A stretch of DNA of 21,461 nt from CAYLZW01 sp964388085 (GCA_964388085.1 CAYLZW010000076.1:1-21461); one strand, 5' to 3'; positions 7,350 through 14,012 are shown, counted from the stretch's first letter. A program made the numbers and translations. The notes: generated by a model not told the origin, from the sequence alone.

Positions 7350-7733
7350 ATGCTTTGGGTCCCCGTCGCGGTGTTTTCGCTAAGTGCCCTCATTTGTCTC
7401 GTGCTCGCGACATACATGCTCGTGAAGTGGGGCGCTGATCTTGTCGCTCGCGGAACTCTGCTTCTCAGTCCGAGAACCTCCAACGCGGCGTCGGCGGAGC
7501 GGTTCCACCGGCGCAGCGACGCATGGGACACTCTCCGAGGGCTTGCGCAGCTCCCTTTCCGGCTCGCCTGGAACGCGCTCGTCATCGCCGCAGCCGTGAG
7601 TCTCACCGTCGCCTGGATCGGATTCGTCTTTGGCTCGGTCATCGGGGTCGTGCTGCTTCTCCTCTTCGCGCCCGACGCGTTGCTGCTCCCCATGCTCTTG
7701 CTCGGAGGCCTAGTCCCGGTGTGGCCAGACTAG
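7350..7733 (+). CDS. Small integral membrane protein (unknown)
   Basis: A 127-residue protein with no recognised family. The first hydrophobic helix is at residues about 3-24 (VPVAVFSLSALICLVLATYM). A polar, charged loop of about 45 residues follows (SERFHRRSDAWDTLRG), then two or three hydrophobic segments from about residue 70 to the C terminus (VIAAAVSLTVAWIGFVFGSV and LLLPMLLLGGLVPV). ATG 7350 is preceded by a weak GGTGAAG. A longer in-frame version from 7092 is possible, but its first 86 codons do not look coding. It is the first plus-strand cargo gene, with 114 nt to the next gene. In defence islands such small membrane proteins are sometimes effectors, but nothing here proves that. Confidence 0.55.
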   Translation: MLWVPVAVFSLSALICLVLATYMLVKWGADLVARGTLLLSPRTSNAASAERFHRRSDAWDTLRGLAQLPFRLAWNALVIAAAVSLTVAWIGFVFGSVIGVVLLLLFAPDALLLPMLLLGGLVPVWPD

Positions 7734-7847
7734 ATTTCTCTGAGCGAGAGCCGCTCGCGTCATCCCTCCGCACACGTTCGGCGTTCATGGAGCGTGTATC
7801 GCGGCACCTGCTGTTGTCTGCCGGCATCGCCGTAGTACCGTCGGCCC

Positions 7848-8606
7848 ATGCTGCGCTTCCGGGTCATTCCTTTCGTTCTGCTCGCCGCCTCTCCCGGCCT
7901 CGGACAGAGCCAGCCCCTTCCGGCGGAATGGCGGCTGCCGGCACCACGAAACATGACGCTCGTAGACGAGAGCGGCAGGGGGGCAGTTGTCTTCGACTGC
8001 CGCCCAGCCTTCACTGCATCCGGTGAGCTCGTTCCCGGCCGTGTCAGTTGCACCATGTACACGGTGACGGTTTCACACCAAATGGCCCCCGAAGAGCTTC
8101 CAGCCAAGCGAGCGCAACTCCACGAGCTAGTTAGAACCGCTTCCGACGAGATGCGCGCGGAGATCAAGCAGGAGCTTCGTTCGCTCTGCGAGACCTTTCT
8201 CGACGGACGCTCCCACGGGAACGCGCCGTTGGAGATGCGGGAGAAGATGCGGTCCGTCTGCAACAATCCCACACGACCGGGAGCGTTCCAGGAGCTGGCG
8301 GAGGTCATGCTTGAGCTTGATACAGAGACGTGCGTGATTAGCCCGCTGCTGCCAGGGGTCCAGCCATTCACCCGGACCGGTGACGGGCGGTGGTTGTGGA
8401 ACCCAGGACCCACCGGCACATGCTCGGCGACTACCGTGGGAGTCTTGGAGTCGTCCGACGGTTACACCTGGACCTACACGCAAACGCGGTTGGATGCGGA
8501 CCGGTCAACAGACGCGTGTCGGGCGCTCGAACTGAACAGGCCTGTGATATGGAAGATGCCGCGAAATCCAGCACCAATCCGCTGCGCCTACGTCGCGTTC
8601 CAGTAG
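7848..8606 (+). CDS. Exported protein with eight cysteines (unknown)
   Basis: A 252-residue protein starting with a short Sec-like signal (MLRFRVIPFVLLAASPGLGQ). The mature part contains eight cysteines, compatible with four disulfides: FDC, VSC, SLC, SVC, ETC, GTC, DAC and IRC. The middle is a charged helical segment (ELPAKRAQLHELVRTASDEM), and the C-terminal third is rich in Trp, Thr and Gly (DGRWLWNPGPTGTC, DGYTWTYTQTRLD). I recognise no domain. ATG 7848 has no clear ribosome binding site. It lies between the membrane protein and the HEPN-like gene, both on the same strand with gaps over 100 nt, so a common operon is possible but not shown. An envelope function would be odd for defence cargo; a fitness or surface trait is the alternative. 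Confidence 0.6.
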   Translation: MLRFRVIPFVLLAASPGLGQSQPLPAEWRLPAPRNMTLVDESGRGAVVFDCRPAFTASGELVPGRVSCTMYTVTVSHQMAPEELPAKRAQLHELVRTASDEMRAEIKQELRSLCETFLDGRSHGNAPLEMREKMRSVCNNPTRPGAFQELAEVMLELDTETCVISPLLPGVQPFTRTGDGRWLWNPGPTGTCSATTVGVLESSDGYTWTYTQTRLDADRSTDACRALELNRPVIWKMPRNPAPIRCAYVAFQ

Positions 8607-8731
8607 TTCTGTTTCACGAGTGCGGGAAGAGCGTCAGCCGCCCAGGGACCCAAGCGTCCAAACGCCAGCACTGGCGCAGCGGCGTCTGGGTAAGGTGGCC
8701 TGCCATAGTGTAAAATTGCCTGGGGAGAGTC

Positions 8732-9499
8732 ATGTCCGAAGAAGACTTCGAAGCCCTCGCAGACGAATATTTTTCCAGGAAGACAGAGTTCGCGAGCAGC
8801 TTTGAATTGGCCGTGCACCTCCGGCTCGAAAGCTTCGACCGCAGCCATCGGATCTTCCAGCGGAACCGAGACGAGCTCCTCTCCGACCTCAAAGCATGGT
8901 CAGGACACGAGGAATCGGATTGGTTGGGAAGAGCCTCCGACGTCGATGCCCACGGTGAGATGTATGATCTTATGGTGGAGACGACCCGGCTAATACACAA
9001 CTTCGTGGCTTCGGCAGTGAGCCTTCAGGAACACGCTCGCACCTTGTGTAAGAGGTACTACCGGAAACACGGGCAGATGGCCGAGTTCGACACACGCTAT
9101 CGCGCGACGTTCTATGAGAATGAGACGGTAAACTTCGTAGTACTGCTGAGGCACCAATTCCTTCATATGGAGCTTCATCCCATCGGCGCGACCACACACT
9201 TCGCGAACCAGGCACCCGCGGTTCGCCATCACCTCTGGCTGAAGACATCGAGTCTTGGTACCGCCGTACGGGATGGGGATTATGCAGCGGCACAGCGATT
9301 CCTCGCCCGTCACCCCGAAAAGGTCGACCTGTATGAGTTGGTCTCATCTCACACGAATGAGGTCAGCGATTTTTTCCGGTGGATGAACGACCGACTTCTG
9401 CAAATCCATGACGATGATCTCCGTCGGTTGCGATCGTTAGAGGGGGAGGTTTTGTCACTGCAGTCGAGGCTCATCGGAAAAGGAGTTTCGGCGCTGTAG
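8732..9499 (+). CDS. HEPN-like alpha-helical protein (putative RNase/defence protein)
   Basis: A 255-residue, strongly helical and charged cytosolic protein. The segment NETVNFVVLLRHQFLHMEL has R140-x4-H145, the Rx4-6H pattern of HEPN ribonucleases; the second position is His rather than the usual Asn or polar residue. The surrounding pattern (acidic helix, then a hydrophobic helix with R....H) resembles uncharacterised proteins with a F(I/V)xxLRNxxxH core. The C-terminal region (SLEGEVLSLQSRLIGK) is a short coiled-coil-like helix. A GGGGAG ribosome binding site precedes ATG 8732. The codon mix looks less GC-biased than in the chromosomal flanks. It ends 128 nt from the convergent ApeA-like gene. 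The HEPN assignment is motif-level only. Confidence 0.5.
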   Translation: MSEEDFEALADEYFSRKTEFASSFELAVHLRLESFDRSHRIFQRNRDELLSDLKAWSGHEESDWLGRASDVDAHGEMYDLMVETTRLIHNFVASAVSLQEHARTLCKRYYRKHGQMAEFDTRYRATFYENETVNFVVLLRHQFLHMELHPIGATTHFANQAPAVRHHLWLKTSSLGTAVRDGDYAAAQRFLARHPEKVDLYELVSSHTNEVSDFFRWMNDRLLQIHDDDLRRLRSLEGEVLSLQSRLIGKGVSAL

Positions 9500-9627
9500 C
9501 GACGACCGACGCACTGACGCGCGCGGTGAGTTCTTGTCGGGTATCATTTCGACCGTCGGAGTCCTTAGGAGCAATGGATGGAACTTTAGCGCGAAAGCAA
9601 AGTTCGCCTGTCCCTTGTTACCGTTTG

Positions 9628-11022
9628 TTACGCGTCCTGCGTTCCGCTGACGTCGTCTTCGTCGCACACATCTTCCAGCGCGTAGTCTTCAGGACCGGCG
9701 AGCGAGATGTAGGACCAGTTCGGCTCCTCCCCATGTTCAATAAACCATTGTATTACCCTTCCACATATCCGCTGACCATCAAAGATTACGTCGCTAGTAC
9801 GTCTTCCGCGACGCCTTCCCTTCGTGATCGACTCCGGGATCCGTCCTTCATGTACGGCCGTGCTGCGCAGGTTGTACACGTCACGTAGGGTAGCGTAGAT
9901 TTGCCATCTTCCGAGGTAGCTCCGCTCGAGCAGTAATGCGCCTCGGGTCCGAACCAGATGAGAGATCGGCTCGTCCCGGCTGCGATCGGACGCCAGAAGG
10001 CTCTCCAGCGCCGTGCCCAACTCGATCGCACGGTCACCCGGCCTAACGCGAAGATGGCTGAGCGCTAACCGCTCGATCGGTACGCGCAAGCGAATGCGCA
10101 TTGCCGGAGGGAGATCAGCATACCGCTGCGCAAGAGTGATGAAACCCGGCTCAACCAAGCGATGGCCCGCCAGCGACCGGAACACTTCGGTTGCGGGTGG
10201 AACAGATTTTGCCGATCGGTCCGCGTTGGGAATCCATGCGTCAACGTGAAACCAGCGAACAAGAGGTAACACCGGTACGTTGTGGTAGGCGCTAAGAAGC
10301 TCCGCAAGCTCATTCAAGAGGTCATCTGGCTCGCGCATTCCGGGAGTCTCGTCAGCGGTGAACAGGAGCCTCGGAACACTGCGGCGCAGGACGAACGCCG
10401 CGGTTGGCACTGGTCGCCCAAACGCGGAATCTCCGAACCGATATGTAGGCTTGTCATCCAGGAGCTTCGCCTTCCCTAGAGAAGGAGGCAAAGCTTGAAT
10501 CGACATCAAGCTCCTTCCGCCACCGAGATCGAGTGGCTCTTTGATCTCGATGCCGGAAACGGCGAGCACCTCGTACTCATTCGCGACGCCATCGATCAGC
10601 TTGCGCCATCGGTCCAGCGCAACATCGATGCCGTGCGTTCTCGTCTGGGCGACGAGCCACCGCGCTAGCGACGCCCGCGAGGTGCCCAGTCCCCCCATCA
10701 TGCCGCCGTAGGTGAAAAAGAGGCCATCCGAGGGCAGCTCGTCGGGCGGAAGTGCGCGTACAACCTCGTGTAGGAGACTATCGTCGAGGCTAGCGGAACA
10801 CTCGCGGACAAGTTCCCTGTAGTGCGGGCCGAGTTCCACGTCCACCGAGATCTCGGCTCCGGCTGCAGCGTTAAGGAGCGCCGTTCGCAGAGAGGAAGCC
10901 TCGTCATCCGTCACATGCGCCTCGCTACGGCCGAGCTGGTACGCGCAGAAGCACCGCGGAACCCGCTCCGACAACCTCTGTCCACGCCGAGATTTCGACG
11001 ACTTGCCGTTATCGTAGACCAT
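9628..11022 (-). CDS. ApeA-like HEPN-domain protein, probable anti-phage protein
   Basis: Up to 464 residues. The C-terminal part (about 330-400) matches the Apea-like HEPN pattern: AIELGTALESLLASD, SHLVRTRGALLLERS, then TLRDVYNLRSTAVHEG with the R386-x4-H391 ribonuclease motif (RSTAVH). The N-terminal 300 residues are a mixed alpha/beta region with a central PLDLGGGRSL and an FVLRRSVPRLLF strand, as in other large ApeA-type proteins where this part may sense the trigger. ApeA-type proteins protect against phages by abortive infection through RNA cleavage. The start is uncertain: ATG 11022 lacks a ribosome binding site, while GTG 10914 has GAGG 5 nt upstream and would give 428 residues. It is divergent from the trypsin-like gene and convergent with the HEPN-like gene. 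The HEPN call is firm; the trigger is unknown. Confidence 0.75.
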   Translation of the reverse strand: MVYDNGKSSKSRRGQRLSERVPRCFCAYQLGRSEAHVTDDEASSLRTALLNAAAGAEISVDVELGPHYRELVRECSASLDDSLLHEVVRALPPDELPSDGLFFTYGGMMGGLGTSRASLARWLVAQTRTHGIDVALDRWRKLIDGVANEYEVLAVSGIEIKEPLDLGGGRSLMSIQALPPSLGKAKLLDDKPTYRFGDSAFGRPVPTAAFVLRRSVPRLLFTADETPGMREPDDLLNELAELLSAYHNVPVLPLVRWFHVDAWIPNADRSAKSVPPATEVFRSLAGHRLVEPGFITLAQRYADLPPAMRIRLRVPIERLALSHLRVRPGDRAIELGTALESLLASDRSRDEPISHLVRTRGALLLERSYLGRWQIYATLRDVYNLRSTAVHEGRIPESITKGRRRGRRTSDVIFDGQRICGRVIQWFIEHGEEPNWSYISLAGPEDYALEDVCDEDDVSGTQDA

Positions 11023-11079
11023 GCTCTTGGTCGACGTGCGAGCCAGCGGTGGTAGCCTCAGGATGACCGGAGGTTGATG

Positions 11080-12036
11080 ATGCCCGGTGCGCTCGCTTCC
11101 AGCGCGGCACGCGTCTTCTGGACGCTCGCCATAGGCCTGACCTTCGCCGCGAGTTCGGCAGCGATGCGCTCACAGGACGTCGCTCGCGTCGGTCTCCGCA
11201 GCACAGTCACCGTGGTCGCAACGGACGCGTCCGGCAACCCGGTGAGCCAGGGAAGCGGCTTCTACGTATCGCCGAACGTCGTCGTCACAAACGCCCACGT
11301 CGTCGATGGGGCCGCGAACGTGGTGGTCCTCGGGGTGGGCAGTGCAGAGGCAGTCCTTACGCGGAAGGTGAATCGCTCCCCCGAACATGATCTCGCGCTG
11401 CTCTGGACCGACAGCACCGTCGGCGCTCCGCTAGCTATGTCGTTCGACCCGCCGCAGGTTGGCCAGCGTGTCTATGCGATCGGAAGCCCGCAGGGCCTGG
11501 AGGGGACCGTTTCTCAAGGCGTCGTGAGCGCAGTTCGACCCTTCGCTGGTGGCTTGCTCCAGATTGACGCCGCCATCTCGCAAGGCAGCAGCGGGGGGCC
11601 GCTGCTCGACGAGGACGCGCGCTGCGTTGGGGTCGTGGTGGCGAAGCACACCGGCGGCGAGGCGCTCAACTTCGCGATCCCGGTGGCAGCCCTTCGCCAG
11701 CTCCTGATGGTGAACGGTGTCGAGGCGCGAGAACGAGCGGCAGGTAAGGACACGCTGACCCAAGCGGAAGTGATGGCTCCTGTTCGTGGAGCGCAGGATG
11801 CCATCGGGCGCTGCCTTCGGCAGGAAGTCGCGCGGAACCCGGATCTCCCCTCCCGCGTGACACTGCTTTGGACCGTCACGAACGATGGTCGCGCGATCGG
11901 CTTCCTGCTCAAAGACGCGGCCGTGCGCCAGGGGCCTCTCGCTGCTTGCTTGCAGCCAGTCTTCGCCCGCATGAGGTGGCCGAAGTTCAGCGGACAGAAG
12001 AAGAATGTCGAGCTTCCCCTTGCTGTGAAGAAGTGA
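11080..12036 (+). CDS. Exported trypsin-like serine protease with AgmX/PglI-like C-terminal domain
   Basis: A 318-residue protein. Residues 1-29 look like a signal peptide or anchor (VFWTLAIGLTFAASSAA). Residues 36-210 are an HtrA-like trypsin domain with a complete triad: H73 (VTNAHVV), D104 (EHDLALL) and S171 (QGSSGGPL). Instead of a PDZ domain, residues about 230-318 form a small domain with two cysteines (AIGRCL, AACLQPVFARMRWPKF) like the AgmX/PglI C-terminal module common in myxobacteria. ATG 11080 is chosen because CCGGAGG ends 6 nt before it; TTG 11074 and ATG 11077 are alternatives. The gene starts 57 nt from the divergent ApeA-like start at 11022. Trypsin modules occur in several defence systems as activators of effectors, but an exported protease would not meet a cytosolic partner, so the leader matters. 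Confidence 0.8.
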   Translation: MPGALASSAARVFWTLAIGLTFAASSAAMRSQDVARVGLRSTVTVVATDASGNPVSQGSGFYVSPNVVVTNAHVVDGAANVVVLGVGSAEAVLTRKVNRSPEHDLALLWTDSTVGAPLAMSFDPPQVGQRVYAIGSPQGLEGTVSQGVVSAVRPFAGGLLQIDAAISQGSSGGPLLDEDARCVGVVVAKHTGGEALNFAIPVAALRQLLMVNGVEARERAAGKDTLTQAEVMAPVRGAQDAIGRCLRQEVARNPDLPSRVTLLWTVTNDGRAIGFLLKDAAVRQGPLAACLQPVFARMRWPKFSGQKKNVELPLAVKK

Positions 12037-12125
12037 ACTTCGGGCGCCAAGGAGCCGGTGGGCCGTTCATCGCGATACGCTCACCACCAAGTCGAACCTT
12101 GGAAGGGTCATCCTGAGACGCGGAC

Positions 12126-12678
12126 ATGCGCTACGACAGAACCGTCATCGGGTACCACGGCTGCGACGCTGACGTCGCGCAGCGTCTCCTCGGTGGCGAG
12201 GCGTTCATCCCGAGCAACAACCCCTACGACTGGCTCGGCACCGGGATCTACTTCTGGGAGTACGGCCCCGATCGCGCGCTCGCGTTCGCCGAGGAGCAGG
12301 TCCGGCGCGGGCGCATCCCTACGCCGGCCGTAGTCGGCGCTCGTCCAGCTGGGCAACTGCTTCGACCTCCTCGACACGCGGTTCACCACCGACTTGAGCC
12401 TCGCGTGGCCGAAGTTCGTCGAGTCGCTCGAAGAGGCGGGCCACCCGGTTCCCAAGAACTCCGGCCGCGACCTCAAGGCGCGCTTCGGCGACCGGGCTCT
12501 CATCAACTGGTACCTCGCGCAGTTGGAGGCCGAGGGCCAGTACTACGACTCGGTACGCGGAGCCTTCATCGAGGGCGAACCGATCTTCGAGGGTTCTTCC
12601 ATCCACCTCGAAAGCCACATCCAGATCTGCATCCGTAACCCGAGTTGCGTGGTCGGGGTGTTCACGCCAAGATCATGA
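12126..12678 (+). pseudogene. ART-like toxin candidate, split by a +1 frameshift
   Basis: Read in two frames, the gene encodes about 183 residues. Frame 1 starts at ATG 12126: VIGYHGCDADVAQRLL, then NNPYDWLGTGIYFWEYGPDRALAFAEEQ. One extra base at about 12336 shifts the frame, and the second frame continues ALVQLGNCFDLLDTRFT to DSVRGAFIEGEPIFEG, HIQICIRNPSCVVGVFTP and a stop at 12676-12678. The YHG and GTGIYFWE motifs and the A..FA helix resemble DUF3990-like ADP-ribosyltransferase-fold toxins (H11 and Y42 as NAD-binding positions), an inference by pattern. Read without correction, frame 1 goes on in nonsense to 12638. The stop overlaps the start of the small downstream gene by ATGA, typical of a translationally coupled pair. 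Decay, sequencing error or selection against a toxin could explain the shift. Confidence 0.65.
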
Positions 12679-12884
12679 AGATGCAGCCCTCCAAGCGCCC
12701 CCTGATCCCGCCGCACGCGAACGCCGAAGCCCACAAGCGGGTCATGGCCCGGCTCGGCCGCATGACGCGCGAGGAGCGCCGTCAGTCGCTGATCGACGCG
12801 GGCATCCTGGAGCCGAACGGCGAGCTCGCGGAGCCTTACAAGAGCGCGTGGGAAGGCGAGAGCGGGCAGGCTGACGCTCGGTAG
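12675..12884 (+). CDS. Small partner gene of the ART-like gene (putative antitoxin)
   Basis: A 69-residue basic and helical protein: KRPLIPPHANAEAHKRVMAR, then MTREERRQSLIDAGILEPNG and ELAEPYKSAWEG. The ATG at 12675 overlaps the stop of the upstream gene (ATGA), so translation is probably coupled. The motif REERRxxLIDAGIxxxxGxLxxxY recurs in small proteins of unknown function that I associate with toxin-like neighbours; no DNA-binding fold is obvious. If the pair is a toxin-antitoxin system, the gene order (toxin first) is less common but known. In-frame alternatives are an upstream GTG at 12645 and ATG 12681. The reading frame is intact although the upstream partner is broken. Confidence 0.6.
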   Translation: MKMQPSKRPLIPPHANAEAHKRVMARLGRMTREERRQSLIDAGILEPNGELAEPYKSAWEGESGQADAR

Positions 12885-13040
12885 CCGCACCCACCGGCCG
12901 AGGGGCTTCCGCTCAGTGTGCCCGCGTGGTGCAACCCCAGCACGCAACCCCCAGCTCCCCCCCAGCAGACGCTCGAAATCCAGCGATCGAGAGCAACATG
13001 GCGAAACGACCCGTGCCCTCCGCTGCCTCATAGCTCCTCG

Positions 13041-13094
13041 TTACTGCTCGACTTCATCATTCACTTCGGGTACCTGCTCAACCGTCGCCGACGA
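13041..13094 (-). other. Former integrase 3' end left at the right element junction
   Basis: In the circular element, the integrase frame would cross the 45-bp att repeat (exactly 15 codons) and continue into this segment: SSATVEQVPEVNDEVEQ and TAA at 13041-13043. At the left junction the same frame instead reads PDALSS and stops at 5446. The phase is kept at both junctions. No other gene is seen in the 210 nt between 12885 and 13094. Confidence 0.6.
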
Positions 13095-13139
13095 CTTCGA
13101 ACCAGAGGGTCGGAGGTTCGAATCCTTCCGGGTGCGCCA
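13095..13139 (+). repeat. attR: displaced original 3' part of tRNA-Arg
   Basis: Exact 45-bp copy of 5467-5511, starting at the anticodon loop and ending in CCA. It has no 5' half and is not a functional tRNA. The native terminator lies 5 nt behind it, which shows this copy is the original chromosomal one. Confidence 0.95.
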
Positions 13140-13144
13140 ACGAG

Positions 13145-13169
13145 AAAGCCCCGCCTCGAGCGGGGCTTT
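13145..13169. terminator. Strong bidirectional terminator (native tRNA-Arg terminator)
   Basis: A perfect 10-bp stem AAAGCCCCGC/GCGGGGCTTT around CTCGA. It sits 5 nt after the displaced tRNA 3' end (plus strand) and 23 nt after the stop of the minus-strand double-DGPF gene, so it can serve both directions. After integration its plus-strand client is the end of the element. Confidence 0.85.
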
Positions 13170-13192
13170 CTGCCTCTCGGCCGGAGAGCCGC

Positions 13193-13909
13193 TCACAGCG
13201 GGCGGATGTCGATCTCCAGATCCTCGTGTGTCGCCTGCAGGATGTCCGCGTACTGACCGCAGAAGTCGATGCACTCCTCCAGCGACGACATCTCGAGGAT
13301 CGCGTAGCCGCCGATGAGCTCCTTGGACTCGGCGAAGGGGCCGTCCATGAGCTTGCGCTGCCCGGCTCTCCAGCGAAGACGCTTGGCGCGCGACGACGGC
13401 AAGAGCTCGGCCTCGGACACGAGCGCGCCCTGCTCGCTCATCTCGGCCGTCACGGCGCCGAGGTCGCGCACCTCGCCGGCCTCCGACGCCGGGGTCGCCT
13501 TGTGCACGATCAAAAAGCGCAGCGGCGCGTCGGCCGGCTTCTCCATGATGCCGAGGTCCCACGGCTCGTTCACCTTGCCGACCTCGAGCTCGACGTCGCC
13601 CCCGATGGCTTGGCCGAGCTTGCTGGCCCACTCGATCGCCTCGTCGCGCTTGCTCACCTTCACCATGGCGAAGCCCGCCGGCAGCTCGTTGTCGCTGCCC
13701 GAGAACGGGCCGTGACGCACCGTGCGCTCCCCGCGCTCGAAGGTCACGCGGGAGCGGGTGGCGCTCGCGCCGAGGCCGGCGCCGTCGAGCAGCTTTCCGC
13801 GCTGCGCCATGCCGCCGATGAGCTCGCCCATCGCCTTGATGAGCGAGGCCGGTGGCGGGATGCCCGCCTCGGTGTGCTTGTCGTGCTTGTGCATCACCAT
13901 GAGCTTCAT
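13193..13909 (-). CDS. Double YCII/DGPF-domain protein
   Basis: A 238-residue protein with two YCII-related domains in tandem. Domain 1 (about 1-115) has a degenerate signature, HGPF at residues 66-69, followed by SGSDNELPAGF. Domain 2 (about 128-238) has a canonical DGPF at 188-191 followed by AESKELIGGY. The single-domain homologues at 3160 and 3616 are beside the sigma factor. ATG 13909 has GGGAG about 7 nt upstream; a longer open frame to 14014 crosses the promoter and terminator and is rejected. Its upstream promoter has the same signature as that of the DGPF-sigma operon. Before the island inserted, this gene would have been within about 3 kb of the sigma factor gene. Confidence 0.9.
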   Translation of the reverse strand: MKLMVMHKHDKHTEAGIPPPASLIKAMGELIGGMAQRGKLLDGAGLGASATRSRVTFERGERTVRHGPFSGSDNELPAGFAMVKVSKRDEAIEWASKLGQAIGGDVELEVGKVNEPWDLGIMEKPADAPLRFLIVHKATPASEAGEVRDLGAVTAEMSEQGALVSEAELLPSSRAKRLRWRAGQRKLMDGPFAESKELIGGYAILEMSSLEECIDFCGQYADILQATHEDLEIDIRPL

Positions 13910-13964
13910 GTTCGTCTCCCTGGCAGACGTTTGGTTTCGAGCGGTTCGCCTGCCTCGGGAGAGC

Positions 13965-13991
13965 GACGAACGGCGCCGGCGCCGATCGACA
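13965..13991 (-). promoter_or_regulatory. Putative ECF42-type promoter of the double-DGPF gene
   Basis: On the minus strand TGTCGA (13991-13986) and CGTC (13968-13965) are 17 nt apart. Eight bases at the -35 (TGTCGATC) and nine at the -10 (CGTTCGTCG) are identical to the promoter at 3063-3089, while the 11 bases between them differ. The leader to ATG 13909 is about 50 nt. Confidence 0.65.
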
Positions 13992-14012
13992 AGTGATCTG
14001 CCGGTGACGCGC

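Larger units (their letters stand above)
5467..13139. mobile_element. Integrated element of about 7.6 kb in tRNA-Arg(TCG)
   Basis: The element lies between two exact 45-bp copies of the tRNA-Arg 3' part; the distance between equivalent points is 7,628 bp. A tyrosine integrase faces the left attachment site from inside, as in many tRNA-targeting islands. The cargo is a membrane protein, an exported protein, two HEPN-like proteins, a trypsin-like protease and an ART-like/small-partner gene pair. No replication, packaging or transfer genes are seen, so it is not self-transmissible and cannot be called a prophage. Parts of the interior (about 7350-9600) look less GC-rich than the flanks. Two genes, the integrase and the ART-like gene, carry single-base frameshifts, so the element may be fixed. 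Confidence 0.9.

Noticed and set aside
12955..13035. Small frame MAKRPVPSAAS at 12998-13033 near the right end of the element
   Set aside because: Eleven codons, no ribosome binding site and no similarity I can name; probably chance.
5467..13139. Prophage or integrative conjugative element
   Set aside because: No capsid, terminase, tail, lysis, relaxase or mating-pair genes are present; only integrase and cargo.
13041..13631. Minus-strand open frame containing RTRKDSNLRPSGSK
   Set aside because: The peptide is the antisense translation of the tRNA repeat, a common false gene product. Only the 13041-13094 part is kept, as the former integrase end; the rest is a shadow of the double-DGPF gene.
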